DNA from: CALRQJ02 sp943370285
GTDB lineage: Bacteria; Bacteroidota; Bacteroidia; Chitinophagales; Chitinophagaceae
Direction of reading: 5' to 3'
DNA: 64,000 nt
Assembly: GCA_943370285.1 (NCBI GenBank)
Contig: CALRQJ020000017.1
Span: 21,945-85,944 of the forward strand
Of the stretch, positions 51,380 to 61,141 are shown piece by piece. The first letter of the stretch is position 1. Each line of letters starts with the position of its first letter. The notes under the pieces were generated by a model. That model saw only the letters and a list, made by a program, of their open reading frames with translations. It was not told where the DNA came from and made no database searches. Position numbers and translations under genes: made by a program.

Positions 51380-51742
51380 TTACTTGATACTTCTAGCTTT
51401 CCACCAATCACACCCAAAAAAAACACTAATAATTGCTAATGGGCCAGATATAATAGCATATACCGACCAATGAAATCTACCCTGAGCAAAAAACAAATAA
51501 GCTATTGCTAAGAGCATAAAAATTATAGCACCAACAAGAGGCTTTCTCCAAGCTATCATTATTACCGAGAGAACAAAAAAACTAGGTATTAAGTGAATGA
51601 ATAATGCAGGAAGGGTTTTCCAGAAACTCAGGTGTTCACTAAACACATCTAAGGCAAATATGCTGATGAATAAGGCAAATAGAATTCCACCAATACGGGC
51701 TATCCAACCCAGCATACTTACAGAATTATCTGAGGTTGTCAT
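51380..51742 (-). CDS. Small polytopic membrane protein, unknown
   Basis: 120 residues with four hydrophobic helices (WIARIGGILFALFISIFAL, LPALFIHLIPSFFVLSVIMI, LVGAIIFMLLAIAYLFFA, YAIISGPLAIISVFFG). The protein resembles DUF7670-like four-helix proteins but I cannot confirm the family. Single gene between two plus-strand transcripts. Confidence 0.65.
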   Translation of the reverse strand: MTTSDNSVSMLGWIARIGGILFALFISIFALDVFSEHLSFWKTLPALFIHLIPSFFVLSVIMIAWRKPLVGAIIFMLLAIAYLFFAQGRFHWSVYAIISGPLAIISVFFGCDWWKARSIK

Positions 51743-51965
51743 ATCAGCAATTTAAGGACTGATAAAGTTAGTAAATAATCCGGTAAATCGAGCCTGATAA
51801 AAGTGAAATTGGAGGTAACAATTGACTGTTATCAATCAGTTTTATAAACGAAAAACTATGATAATCGTCATTTCAAAAGCCAAAAGAGTAGATGACCTTT
51901 ATCATCACATCAGCCGCAGCCTTGTTGCTGCCCTGTCATTATCTCACAACCAAAAACGAAATATC

Positions 51966-52322
51966 ATGGTTACCGAAGCACAACAAAAAGCACTCATTGA
52001 GGAGTGCAATCAATGGTACGAACAGTTGGCCACTTACAGAGAAAAACTCAACCAGTTAAAAACAGAGCTCTACTATTTTGCTCCGGGAAAAACAAAGCAA
52101 GAAACGTTAATTGGCATTGAGCATTTTCATAACCAATTTCACATCCAACTCATCAATATTCACGACTTGAAACATGAAATCAGACATCATGTAATAGAAG
52201 CAGAACGACATCCAAACTTTGGGCATCGCATTCCTCATCATCACATTAAAGACAAGCTAGATTTTCTACTTGCAGATTTAGATAAACTAGAAACTGACTT
52301 TCATCAATTTATTCAATCCTAA
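51966..52322 (+). CDS. Helical coiled-coil protein, unknown
   Basis: 118 residues from the ATG at 51966 (an ATG at 51858 is possible but adds a different, non-helical segment). All helical and His-rich, with heptads (YEQLATYREKLNQLKTEL, LDFLLADLDKLETDFHQF) and HFHNQFHIQ, HPNFGHRIPHHHIKD. The histidine clusters could bind metal. No family recognised. Confidence 0.6.
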   Translation: MVTEAQQKALIEECNQWYEQLATYREKLNQLKTELYYFAPGKTKQETLIGIEHFHNQFHIQLINIHDLKHEIRHHVIEAERHPNFGHRIPHHHIKDKLDFLLADLDKLETDFHQFIQS

Positions 52323-52399
52323 ACGCTCAATCAAATAGCCATGCTGTAATGAGTATGGCTGTTTGTTTTCAGCCATTATTTCACTACAAATTAATTGTT

Positions 52400-54538
52400 A
52401 TGCCAACTGAATTTGATAGTAATCATGTAAAAAACATAACCCTGCTGGGACATGCCGGCTGTGGTAAAACCACATTAGCCGAAAGCATGGTCTTTGAAGC
52501 AGGCCTTATAAAACGTCGTGGTAGCATTGAAGAAAAAAATACAATAAGTGACTACCACGAATTAGAAATGGAAAGAGGAAGTTCTGTATTTGCATCGCTA
52601 CTACACACAGAATGGAAGGGATACAAAATTAATATGATAGACACACCCGGTTATGATGATTTTGCCGGAGAAGTGATTAGTGCTTTACGAGTAGCAGATA
52701 CTGGAGTGATGGTATTAAATGCTGCAGTAGGTGTTGAAGTGGGCACCGATATTATTTGGGAATATACTGATACATTCAAAACCCCAACGCTTTTTGTTGT
52801 CAATCAATTAGATAAAGAAGAAGCAGATTTTGACCGCACATTACACGAAGCTAAAACGCATTTTGGTCCTAATGTAGTCGCAGTCCAATATCCTTTACAA
52901 ATCGGTCCTAACTTTAATAGCATCATTGATGTACTGCATATGGTGATGTATACCTACCCTGTAGGCGTAGGAACACCCACCAAAAACCCAATTCCCGAAA
53001 ATGAAAAAGCTAAGGCAGAAGAATGGCATAAAACTTTAGTAGAAACCATTGCTTCGAATGATGAAACCTTGATGGAAAAATATTTTGATCAGGGAGAATT
53101 GACTGAAGAGGAAATGAAAGAGGGCTTACATATCAGCATGATAAAACATGATATCTTTCCACTATTCTGTGCTTCAGCTAAATTGAATATGGGTGTAGGA
53201 CGAATTATGAGCTATATAGATACAGTTTGTCCGTTAGCACATGAAATGCAACCACAAATAACAAAGTCAGGTAAAGTTTTACCATGTAAGCCGGATGGCC
53301 CCGCTTGTATATTTATTTTCAAAACCATTATTGAGCCGCATATTGGAGAGTTAAGCTTATTTAAAGTTTTTAGCGGAACAGTAAAATCTGGAATGGAATT
53401 AGTAAATGAAAATACAGGTGCAACAGAAAAATTAAACCAACTGTTATTACTCGAAGGCCATAACCGCATACCGGTGCAACACTTAGCAGCAGGTGATATT
53501 GGTGCTACCATTAAACTACGTTCTACCCATGTAAATAATACATTACATGAAAAGGGAGCCAATATAGAATTAGAACCGATTATTTTTCCAAAAGCCAATG
53601 TTACTGTAGCTATTAGTGCAGTGAATAAAGGAGAAGAAGAAAAATTATCTCAAGCATTACACACTTTACAAGAAGAAGATGCTACTATTCAAGTAGAAGT
53701 ATCACCAGAGTTAAAACAAACTTTATTGCATTGTTTGGGCGAATTGCACTTGCAAATTATTCAATGGAAAATTACACATATTCATAAGTTAGAGGTAACC
53801 TTTGACAAGCCTAAAATTCCATATAGAGAGACTATTCGCAAGATGGCAGAATCTAGCTATAAACATAAAAAACAAAGTGGTGGTTCAGGTCAATTTGGAG
53901 AAGTATTTTTAAGGGTAGAACCTTGGTATGAAGGCATACCTGACCCAGCCGGATTGAATGTTAGAGGTAGAGAAGTGATAGACCTTGAATGGGGTGGTAA
54001 ATTGGTGTTTTTAAATTGTATTGTAGGTGGTGCAATTGACAATCGCTTTTTACCTTCTATATTAAAAGGTGTAATGGAAAAAATGCACAATGGACCACTA
54101 ACAGGTAGTTATGTAAGGGATGTTAGGGTTTCAGTTTATGATGGTAAAATGCATCCAGTAGATAGCAATGATATTTCGTTTAAAATTGCCGGACTGCAAG
54201 CTTTTAGGCAAGCTTTTACAACTGCCGACCCTCAATTGCTAGAACCATTGTATGAAGTTGAAGTATTGTGCCCCGACGAGATGGTAGGCGCTGTGATGGG
54301 AGATTTACAAACTCGTATGGCAGTAGTGGAAGGAATGTCTTCTGAAAATCATTTTCAAAAAATTACAGCTAAAGTGCCGCTAGCTCAAATGCACCAATAC
54401 TCTTCCTCTTTAAGAAGTTTAACACAAGGTAGGGCAAGGTTTACGATGGCATTTTCAAATTATGCTCCGGTAGCATATGAAACCCAGAAAAAACTGATGG
54501 AAACATACAGTAAGCAGGGTGTTGACGAAGAGAAATAG
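52400..54538 (+). CDS. Elongation factor G-like GTPase (paralogue)
   Basis: 712 residues from the ATG at 52400. G1 GHAGCGKTTL, switch I/II region with DTPGYDDFAGEV, NQLDKEEAD (G4), then EF-G domains II-V: KAFF-type domain IV with KKQSGGSGQFGEVFLRVEP and SSLRSLTQGRARFTMAFSNY at the end. The sequence is diverged from housekeeping FusA (for example KQSGGSGQ and shortened loops), so it is probably the second EF-G of Bacteroidota, not the main translocase. Confidence 0.85.
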   Translation: MPTEFDSNHVKNITLLGHAGCGKTTLAESMVFEAGLIKRRGSIEEKNTISDYHELEMERGSSVFASLLHTEWKGYKINMIDTPGYDDFAGEVISALRVADTGVMVLNAAVGVEVGTDIIWEYTDTFKTPTLFVVNQLDKEEADFDRTLHEAKTHFGPNVVAVQYPLQIGPNFNSIIDVLHMVMYTYPVGVGTPTKNPIPENEKAKAEEWHKTLVETIASNDETLMEKYFDQGELTEEEMKEGLHISMIKHDIFPLFCASAKLNMGVGRIMSYIDTVCPLAHEMQPQITKSGKVLPCKPDGPACIFIFKTIIEPHIGELSLFKVFSGTVKSGMELVNENTGATEKLNQLLLLEGHNRIPVQHLAAGDIGATIKLRSTHVNNTLHEKGANIELEPIIFPKANVTVAISAVNKGEEEKLSQALHTLQEEDATIQVEVSPELKQTLLHCLGELHLQIIQWKITHIHKLEVTFDKPKIPYRETIRKMAESSYKHKKQSGGSGQFGEVFLRVEPWYEGIPDPAGLNVRGREVIDLEWGGKLVFLNCIVGGAIDNRFLPSILKGVMEKMHNGPLTGSYVRDVRVSVYDGKMHPVDSNDISFKIAGLQAFRQAFTTADPQLLEPLYEVEVLCPDEMVGAVMGDLQTRMAVVEGMSSENHFQKITAKVPLAQMHQYSSSLRSLTQGRARFTMAFSNYAPVAYETQKKLMETYSKQGVDEEK

Positions 54539-54557
54539 TAAGACAAACCAACAACAA

Positions 54558-54590
54558 AACAGCCTTGCATCAAATGATGCAAGGCTGTTT
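54558..54590. terminator. Terminator between EF-G and TSUP genes
   Basis: AACAGCCTTGCATCA and TGATGCAAGGCTGTT, a 15-bp perfect stem with a 2-base loop, between convergent genes. Confidence 0.88.
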
Positions 54591-54610
54591 CTATTTAAGC
54601 GTTTTTCGAT

Positions 54611-55021
54611 TTATTGCTTAGTAACTACTGTATTAGATAGCGGCGCTTTAGGTTTATCGAAAAAAATCATCTTCAATGCAATCAATATCAATACCACTGC
54701 AAATACTTTTTTTACTTTGTCGTCGCTTAAACCGAGGGCAATTTTGCTGCCAAACAAACTTCCTAGTATAAAACCCAATCCTATAATCAACACTACTTTA
54801 ATATCAACATGGCCTTGCTTGTAGTATTGCAGCACACCTAAAATGCCTACCGGCAACATTAACATACCCAAACTTGTTCCTTGTGCTGACTTTTGTGTAA
54901 AGCCCAATAGCAATACCAATGCCGGCACTATAATAATACCCCCACCAACACCAACCATGCCGCTTAACATTCCGGCAGCAATGCCAACCAAAATCAGCAG
55001 GATAATTGTTTGTGCAGACAT
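54611..55021 (-). CDS. Half-size TSUP (TauE/SafE-like) permease
   Basis: 136 residues, four transmembrane helices, with the family's repeat signature LVGIAAGMLSGMVGVGGGIIIVPAL and GTSLGMLMLPVGILG. TSUP proteins usually have two such repeats in 240-280 residues. Here there is only one, so it must form a dimer to build the pore. Substrate unknown (sulfite, sulfoacetate and similar anions in relatives). Twelve bases after the pyrophosphatase gene, same strand. Confidence 0.85.
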   Translation of the reverse strand: MSAQTIILLILVGIAAGMLSGMVGVGGGIIIVPALVLLLGFTQKSAQGTSLGMLMLPVGILGVLQYYKQGHVDIKVVLIIGLGFILGSLFGSKIALGLSDDKVKKVFAVVLILIALKMIFFDKPKAPLSNTVVTKQ

Positions 55022-55032
55022 GTTTTAATAAT

Positions 55033-55599
55033 TTACAAGTTTAATGCCTTAGGCGAATTCTTATGAAAAGATTCTTTATAAAAAGCCATTGCTTGTTCTA
55101 CAATAGCTAAAGCTGTTGCTTTATCTTGAAACTCTTCAACCACTACTTCTTTGTTTTCTAAGCGTTTATACTCTTCAAAAAAGTGACGGAGCTCTTCAAA
55201 AAAGTGCTTAGGCAGCTCTTCAATATTGTTGATATAGTTGATTGAAGGATCGTTAGCAGCAACGGCAATAATTTTATCATCTGCATCGCCACCATCTACC
55301 ATTTGCATCACACCAATTACTTTAGCTTGAACTAAACACAAAGGTTGCAAACTCATACTTGAAATAACCAAAATATCTAATGGATCCTTATCATCACCAT
55401 AGGTTTGCGGAATAAAGCCATAGTTAGATGGATAATGAAACGAAGAATGGATAATTCTATCCAACTTAAGTAAACCGGTAGGTTTATCTATTTCATACTT
55501 AGCTCTAGACCCTTCGGGAATCTCAATAATAGCGTTTACTATTCTTGGTGCTTGGTCGCCGGCAGGTACGCCGTGCCATGGATGATTTACCGTTAACAT
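55033..55599 (-). CDS. ppa: Inorganic pyrophosphatase
   Basis: 188 residues from the ATG at 55599; the longer frame overlaps crcB. Signature DKDPLDILVIS with the metal-binding aspartates, IEIPEGSRAKYEIDKPTG and YPSNYGFIPQT. Family I hexameric enzyme that splits pyrophosphate from biosynthetic reactions. Lies in a run of minus-strand genes with the lipoprotein, crcB and TSUP genes. Confidence 0.95.
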   Translation of the reverse strand: MLTVNHPWHGVPAGDQAPRIVNAIIEIPEGSRAKYEIDKPTGLLKLDRIIHSSFHYPSNYGFIPQTYGDDKDPLDILVISSMSLQPLCLVQAKVIGVMQMVDGGDADDKIIAVAANDPSINYINNIEELPKHFFEELRHFFEEYKRLENKEVVVEEFQDKATALAIVEQAMAFYKESFHKNSPKALNL

Positions 55600-55609
55600 A
55601 ATTGTATAA

Positions 55610-55996
55610 TTATTTGGTGATGATATAACCTGTTGCCGTAGCCAAAAGGCCTGCAACAATACTAATAATAATATAAATGAAAAAAGAACTGTAATTAGCA
55701 GCTCTTAACAAGAGATAACTTTCGTTAGTAAATGCGGAGAACGTTGTAAATCCGCCACAAATTCCTGTAGCTAAAAAGAGACGCCAATATTCATGAAAAC
55801 CATCATTTTTTGCTGCGTAGCCAAAAACAAGTCCAATAACAAATCCACCAACCATATTTACCCCCCAAGTACCCCAAGGTATCGAACTAATGGTATTTGT
55901 TTTACTGTTGATGAAAACCGACATTACAAAACGTAGCAGAGAACCGATGGCTCCACCCAAGGCAACCAGCATGATATGTTTCCAAGTCATCATCAC
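55610..55996 (-). CDS. crcB: Fluoride channel CrcB/Fluc
   Basis: 128 residues, four transmembrane helices. Motifs: GGAIGSLLRFVMS, GTWGVNMVGGFVIGLVFG and GGFTTFSAFTNES, including the Asn and the Thr/Phe residues that line the fluoride path in this family. It exports fluoride as a dual-topology dimer. Its start overlaps the stop of the lipoprotein gene by 4 bases. Confidence 0.93.
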   Translation of the reverse strand: MMMTWKHIMLVALGGAIGSLLRFVMSVFINSKTNTISSIPWGTWGVNMVGGFVIGLVFGYAAKNDGFHEYWRLFLATGICGGFTTFSAFTNESYLLLRAANYSSFFIYIIISIVAGLLATATGYIITK

Positions 55997-56400
55997 AGGT
56001 TTCCGCTGAAGGTATATTTAAAATCAACCCACCATTCATCATTGCGTTTAATCACTTTTACCTTTTGTGGTTTGTTGAAATAGGAATTACTAAAACTGAT
56101 GACCGTTACGGTATCGTTGACTGCAGCAACTTCTGCAATATTAATTGAGGCTGTACTTAATCCTGCTTTCTCTTGAGCACTGCGTTGGTTATAATCTTTG
56201 TTTACTTGGTCAAGCCACTGTTGGTTTTCTTCATCGGGTAACATATACTTTTGAGCAGTATTAAAATGTCCTTTTAAAGATTGGCCAACAAACTCTCTAA
56301 AAGCATCAATAGCAGAAGTTGGCTTTTTATATTCATCTGCATTATTACCACAGGCAGTTAACACAAGAACAGCAAAAACAACACATACTTTTTTCATCAT
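55993..56400 (-). CDS. Lipoprotein with NTF2-like (DUF4878-type) domain
   Basis: 135 residues. The signal ends in a lipobox (FAVLVLTAC). The mature part matches DUF4878-type NTF2-like proteins: AIDAFREFVGQSLKGHFNTA and VKVIKRNDEWWVDFKYTF at the end. No catalytic residues known. First gene of the crcB operon by overlap. Confidence 0.75.
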   Translation of the reverse strand: MMKKVCVVFAVLVLTACGNNADEYKKPTSAIDAFREFVGQSLKGHFNTAQKYMLPDEENQQWLDQVNKDYNQRSAQEKAGLSTASINIAEVAAVNDTVTVISFSNSYFNKPQKVKVIKRNDEWWVDFKYTFSGNL

Positions 56401-56459
56401 AATTAATTGGTTTTACCCGCCGGGTAAAGATACTATAAAACGGTTCAATCAAAAGACCA

Positions 56460-56494
56460 TAAAAAAATCCTCCGTCTTCAAAAACGGAGGATTA
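56460..56494 (-). terminator. Terminator after phoH
   Basis: AATCCTCCGT/ACGGAGGATT stem, with a T7 run on the minus strand, 30 bases past the phoH stop. Confidence 0.8.
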
Positions 56495-56523
56495 GCGGAT
56501 AAAGGAGGTTTTAACATAGAGCG

Positions 56524-57501
56524 TTATTTTTGATAAGGCTGCTGCTCCTTCTCTTTGTCTTTTTCATAAGCCCTAATGATGGCTTTTACTAAACGGTGAC
56601 GTACCACATCTTCTTCATCTAACTCAATGTGTGCAATACCATCAATATTTTTTAAAATTCTGATGCCCTTATGTAAACCACTTTGCATATTTTTAGGCAA
56701 ATCAATTTGTGTTGGGTCTCCGGTGATGATGGCCTTAGCATTAGCTCCAATACGAGTTAAAAACATTTTCAACTGTAGGTCATTGGTATTTTGAGCTTCA
56801 TCTAAAATAATAAATGCATTATCTAAGGTACGTCCCCGCATATACGCCAAAGGTGCTATTTCAATGGTACGAGTACTCATATAATAGCCCAACTTATCTG
56901 CAGGAATCATATCATCTAGTGCATCGTATAATGGACGTAAATATGGATCAATCTTCTCTTTTAAATCACCAGGCAAAAAACCCAAACTTTCTCCGGCTTC
57001 AACAGCAGGTCTAGTAAGAATGATTTTTTTGACCACTTTATTTTTCAGTGCTCTTACAGCTAATGCAACAGCAGTGTAGGTTTTACCTGTACCTGCCGGA
57101 CCAATGGCAAAAACGATATCGTTTTTATCGGCCGCTTGAACCATCCGTTTTTGATTAGCAGTTCTTGCCCTAACGGTTTTTCCGTTTGGACCAAACACCA
57201 AAATATCGTTAGGATTACGATCCACAAAATGATCAATTACTTCCGCATCATCGCCACCTAAAATTTGCTCAAAATAATTTTCACTGAGATGACCATTGCG
57301 TTCTAAATACTGAACAATCAAATCAATCTTTTCTTTAGCTGTATCAATCTGTTCGGGTGAGCCACTTAACTTTAACTGTGTTCCCCTACTGAGAATTTTA
57401 AGTAGTGGAAACTTCTTTTTTAACAGGTCTAACTTTCCATTATTTACCCCAAAGAATTCAATAGGATTAATGGATTCTAGGTTGATAATTGTTTCTGTCA
57501 A
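56524..57501 (-). CDS. PhoH-family ATPase (PhoL type)
   Basis: 325 residues. A KH-like RNA-binding part (about 15-80) precedes the PhoH domain with Walker A FAIGPAGTGKTYTAVALAV, ILTRPAVEAGESLGFLPGDL, Walker B NAFIILDEAQNT and MFLTRIGANAKAIITGDPTQ. Many relatives act near ribosome maturation together with YbeY. A charged tail ends the protein. Confidence 0.93.
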   Translation of the reverse strand: MTETIINLESINPIEFFGVNNGKLDLLKKKFPLLKILSRGTQLKLSGSPEQIDTAKEKIDLIVQYLERNGHLSENYFEQILGGDDAEVIDHFVDRNPNDILVFGPNGKTVRARTANQKRMVQAADKNDIVFAIGPAGTGKTYTAVALAVRALKNKVVKKIILTRPAVEAGESLGFLPGDLKEKIDPYLRPLYDALDDMIPADKLGYYMSTRTIEIAPLAYMRGRTLDNAFIILDEAQNTNDLQLKMFLTRIGANAKAIITGDPTQIDLPKNMQSGLHKGIRILKNIDGIAHIELDEEDVVRHRLVKAIIRAYEKDKEKEQQPYQK

Positions 57502-57673
57502 AAGCTGGTGTTTTAGTGTGTAAAAAAAGGTGTTTAATAAAAACTGCTATTTCAAATTTAATTCATTGCTATTGAAAATATCAAAGCATTATTATACACA
57601 TAATGTGGATATAAAATAGCCAGCTCTTGCAGCGAATGACAAAATAAATTTAGTGGTACAGCTAAGTCTTCAA

Positions 57674-57850
57674 TCACTTAAACAAAGGCAAGATGACTAG
57701 CCTTGTTATTAATACGATGAGAGCCAGCAAAAACATGATGAGTGAAATGCGGTTCATGCCATGCATGTATTTCATCCACTGCGTATTAGGTGCGTTAGGA
57801 TCTTTTTTCTTAATGAAAAGATATTCTGCCATTTGTCTCCAGATGCCCAT
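57674..57850 (-). CDS. Small membrane protein, unknown (Bacteroidota-specific)
   Basis: 58 residues from the ATG at 57850: an amphipathic N-terminus (WRQMAEYLFIKKKDPNAPN), a MKYMHGMNRIS segment and one hydrophobic helix (LIMFLLALIVLITRLVIL). I have seen this layout in conserved short proteins of the phylum, but no function is known. Confidence 0.6.
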   Translation of the reverse strand: MGIWRQMAEYLFIKKKDPNAPNTQWMKYMHGMNRISLIMFLLALIVLITRLVILPLFK

Positions 57851-58112
57851 AAGTGAATGTTTAGTATGCAAATTAACAAGTTGTTGGGTATTTGGTTCGA
57901 GTGAAGTTCAAATTATAGGTACTGTAACCCTTAAGAATTAAAAATAAATTAGCAAAGCCCAATTAAGAGCGGTATATTTGCCAAATATTTGAGCTCTACA
58001 GCATTAGTTAAGTGAACGATTTTTTCTGCTACGCATTTTCTGCTAAAAGTTAGTCTTCGTTATCATTGCTTTTTTCTCAGATGATTTTTTAATTTTTTTA
58101 ATTCATCAAAGT

Positions 58113-58394
58113 ATGAACATTTATGTTTCAAACTTAAGCTTCAACGTTCAAGATGAAGACTTAAGAGGTTTTTTTGCAGAATACGGAGAAGTATCTTCTG
58201 CTAAAGTAATTACTGACAGGGAAACCGGTCGCAGTCGTGGTTTTGGTTTTGTAGAAATGCCAAACGACGCTGAAGCACAAAAAGCTATTCAAGAATTGAA
58301 TGGTGCAAGTGCTGATGGAAGGAATATCAACGTTACTGTTGCTAAACCTCGCGAAGAAAGACCAAAGCGTTCTTTCTCAAACAGCAGGTGGTAA
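58113..58394 (+). CDS. RNA-recognition-motif (RRM) protein
   Basis: 93 residues: a single RRM with RNP2 (IYVSNLSF) and RNP1 (RGFGFVEM) and a basic tail (KPREERPKRSFSNSRW). Such proteins bind single-stranded RNA and are often cold-induced. A DEAD-box helicase gene follows on the same strand, the usual company of cold-shock RNA remodelling. A 240-base gene-free leader precedes it and may be an untranslated region. Confidence 0.93.
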   Translation: MNIYVSNLSFNVQDEDLRGFFAEYGEVSSAKVITDRETGRSRGFGFVEMPNDAEAQKAIQELNGASADGRNINVTVAKPREERPKRSFSNSRW

Positions 58395-58414
58395 TCTACC
58401 TACAACTTATGTGT

Positions 58415-58441
58415 AAAAGAGGGAATAGCATTCCCTCTTTT
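58415..58441 (+). terminator. Terminator after RRM gene
   Basis: AAAAGAGGGAAT and ATTCCCTCTTTT arms with a 3-base loop. Confidence 0.85.
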
Positions 58442-58517
58442 CATTTTTATATACTTCACTTCGCTATCAAATGCAAGCTTTCCTTAATTTAGCCTTGCAC
58501 TAAAAGAACCTATCACT

Positions 58518-59717
58518 TTGAAATTCACTGCCTTTAATTTTCATGAGAGCCTTGCAGAAGGTATAGCAGCTAACGGCTACGAAGATGCTACCCCTGTTCA
58601 AGAACAAGTTATACCCATCATTTTAGCAGGAAAAGATGTTATTGCATCTGCACAAACCGGTACCGGTAAAACCGCTGCTTTTTTGTTGCCTTTATTACAT
58701 AAGCTGTTAACCGAACCACACGATGATCATTACATCAATGCTTTAGTAATTGTACCAACTAGAGAACTTGCGGTACAAATTGCCAATAACTTAGAGGGCT
58801 TATCATATTTTACTTCGGTAAGTTCTATCGCTGTTTATGGCGGTGGTGATGGCGGCTCTTTTATTCAAGAAAAAACGGCTTTATCAAAGGGTGTAGATAT
58901 TATGATTTGCACTCCCGGTAAATTGATTGCCCACTTAAACATGGGATACGTAAAGCTGCAACAATTACGGTATTTGGTGTTAGATGAAGCAGACCGCATG
59001 TTAGATATGGGCTTTCATGATGATATTATGCGTATCATTTCTTTCTTGCCCAAGAATAGACAAACGTTGTTGTTTTCGGCCACTATGCCACCTAAGATTA
59101 GAACATTGGCAAAACAGATTTTAAATAATCCCGAAGAAATAAATATTGCGATTTCTAAGCCGCCGGAGAAAATTGTTCAAAAAGCTTATATGGTGTATGA
59201 ACCACAGAAAAATCCCTTGATTAAGCATATTCTTAAAACCGGACCATTTACTTCAGTTGTTGTTTTTTGTTCTAAAAAACAACAAGTAAAAACTTTAACA
59301 CAAGAATTAAGAAGGGCTAACCTATCGGTAGAGGAAATACATTCCGATTTAGAACAAGCCACCCGAGAAGAAGTGTTGCGAAAATTTGCTGCCCGTCATA
59401 TTAAAATTTTAGTAGCTACAGATATTCTGTCTAGAGGAATTGATATTGACCATATTGATTTGGTCATCAATTACGATGTGCCGCATGATGCAGAAGACTA
59501 TGTGCATCGAATTGGCAGAACTGCCCGTGCAGAAAGTGATGGCACTGCTTATACTTTTATTACCGAGAAAGAACAACAAAAATTTGCTGCCATTGAAACC
59601 TTATTAGGCAAGCCTGTAGAAAAAGCTGAAGTTCCTGAGGCTTTTGGCCCTGCACCAACCTATAATCCTGCAAATAGACAAAGAGGTCAGGGTTATCGCC
59701 GTAATTTTAGACGATAA
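58518..59717 (+). CDS. DEAD-box RNA helicase
   Basis: 399 residues from the TTG at 58518. Motifs: Q-motif region GYEDATPVQEQVIP, I SAQTGTGKTAAF, II VLDEADRMLD, III LLFSATMP, V/VI DILSRGIDIDH and HRIGRTARA. The C-terminal tail is short and basic (NRQRGQGYRRNFRR), as in RhlE-like helicases. It unwinds RNA, likely in ribosome assembly or cold adaptation. Confidence 0.94.
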   Translation: MKFTAFNFHESLAEGIAANGYEDATPVQEQVIPIILAGKDVIASAQTGTGKTAAFLLPLLHKLLTEPHDDHYINALVIVPTRELAVQIANNLEGLSYFTSVSSIAVYGGGDGGSFIQEKTALSKGVDIMICTPGKLIAHLNMGYVKLQQLRYLVLDEADRMLDMGFHDDIMRIISFLPKNRQTLLFSATMPPKIRTLAKQILNNPEEINIAISKPPEKIVQKAYMVYEPQKNPLIKHILKTGPFTSVVVFCSKKQQVKTLTQELRRANLSVEEIHSDLEQATREEVLRKFAARHIKILVATDILSRGIDIDHIDLVINYDVPHDAEDYVHRIGRTARAESDGTAYTFITEKEQQKFAAIETLLGKPVEKAEVPEAFGPAPTYNPANRQRGQGYRRNFRR

Positions 59718-59754
59718 CCCTACTTTCATTTAAATAAAATACTGGAAAAAATAA

Positions 59755-60507
59755 TCAATTTGGTCTCGTATCGTAATTGACACTGCTTGCCAATTCTACC
59801 ACTGAGCAAATTTTCGCATCTAAATTTTTAACGGCATCTTCCATCATCAACAAATATTCTTTTGATGGTTTATAGCCTTCGTATTTGATTAAATTCATCA
59901 ACGACAGAATAGAACAAACGGGAGAACGAAATTCATGCGATTGAATCTGTGCAATCTTCTTCAAATGGATATTTTGATGCTCAATGGCTTTTTTCTTTTG
60001 CTCAATTTCATGTACACTTTTCGTAAGCATATCAACGCCTAAATTGAGTTCTAAAATATTGGCCACTTGATTGGATAATGCCTTCAAACAATTGCGTTGA
60101 TTGTCGTCTAATTGATTTGGCTTAACATCTAACACACAAAGTGTTCCAACATTATAGCCTTCATAGTTCATAAGTGGTGCACCGGCATAAAACCTTGCAC
60201 TCGGATTTGCTAATACAACAGGGTTTTGTTTAAACCTTTCATCAGCATAAGTATCGGGCACAATAAAAACATCGTCTTGTTCTATGGTATGTGTACAGAA
60301 AGATGTTGCTCGTGGCATTTGTTCTACGTCATAGCCATGTTTAACCGTGATCCATTGTATTTCTTTATCCATTAAAGTAATAAATGCAACAGGAGTGTTA
60401 GTAATGTAAGAGGCAAGCATTACAATATCCTGCAACTTATTTTCACTTTTTCTGCTTAACACCAAATACTTTTTCATGGCATTTAGCCGGTAAAATTCTT
60501 TGTCCAT
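59755..60507 (-). CDS. GAF-domain protein with H-box but no kinase ATPase domain
   Basis: 250 residues. GAF domain at about 25-165 (FCTHTIEQDDVFIVPDTYAD, YAGAPLMNYEGYNVGTLCVL), a helical linker, then a HisKA-like helix with SHEFRSPVCSILSLMNLI. The protein ends before any ATPase (N, G1, G2) box. The stop at 59755 leaves no room for one. It could be phosphorylated by another kinase or be a truncated sensor. Confidence 0.8.
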   Translation of the reverse strand: MDKEFYRLNAMKKYLVLSRKSENKLQDIVMLASYITNTPVAFITLMDKEIQWITVKHGYDVEQMPRATSFCTHTIEQDDVFIVPDTYADERFKQNPVVLANPSARFYAGAPLMNYEGYNVGTLCVLDVKPNQLDDNQRNCLKALSNQVANILELNLGVDMLTKSVHEIEQKKKAIEHQNIHLKKIAQIQSHEFRSPVCSILSLMNLIKYEGYKPSKEYLLMMEDAVKNLDAKICSVVELASSVNYDTRPN

Positions 60508-60611
60508 GTCTTCGTTATTTGAAATAAAAAATCTTGTACCGGTGTATTAGGTAATGGCAAAGACATGTACGAAGACAGAACAAAATTGGTTTTGTAACAA
60601 CAAGAAGAATG

Positions 60612-61088
60612 CTAATTCTTGCCAACTTTTGTACGGAGACTATCCCTTAGATCTTGAAGAAATTCATCACTCATACCTTCTTTAGGTATGAGGAAGAAGG
60701 TTTTGGTATTAAAATAAAGATGGAAAAATCCGGGAGTCTCAAAATAACTTTCAAAGCTTTTCCACTCCCATTCTGTATAGCCCCGTTCATTTTCTAATCT
60801 CAAAACGGGTTCGTGTATAGATAAAATAAAACTGTCCTTAAAAGCTTGTGTTTGTCGGTAAATTACATGTGGCAAAATGAACCAAAATGCAATCATTAAT
60901 GCCACCCATAAAAAAGAACTGACTAAAAATGCTAACGGACTAACTTTTCTAAAAAAAAATAATACAGCCGATAGCACTGCAAATACATTCACCAAAACAA
61001 TCAAAATTTTGATTTCTTTTCTTGAAATGAAATGGTAGCGTAAAGCTTGAATTACTTTGTTTTTATCGTAGCTAAATCCGAATGGCAT
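60612..61088 (-). CDS. YcxB-like membrane protein
   Basis: 158 residues with two transmembrane helices (about 28-46 and 52-74) and a C-terminal beta-rich domain containing WEWKSFESYFETPGFFHLYF and LIPKEGMSDEFLQDLR, the pattern of YcxB-like proteins. Function unknown. Confidence 0.75.
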   Translation of the reverse strand: MPFGFSYDKNKVIQALRYHFISRKEIKILIVLVNVFAVLSAVLFFFRKVSPLAFLVSSFLWVALMIAFWFILPHVIYRQTQAFKDSFILSIHEPVLRLENERGYTEWEWKSFESYFETPGFFHLYFNTKTFFLIPKEGMSDEFLQDLRDSLRTKVGKN

Positions 61089-61141
61089 AAAGTAAATTAA
61101 GCTGCAAAAGTAATGCTTATGGCGATATTGGTTTCGTCAAT

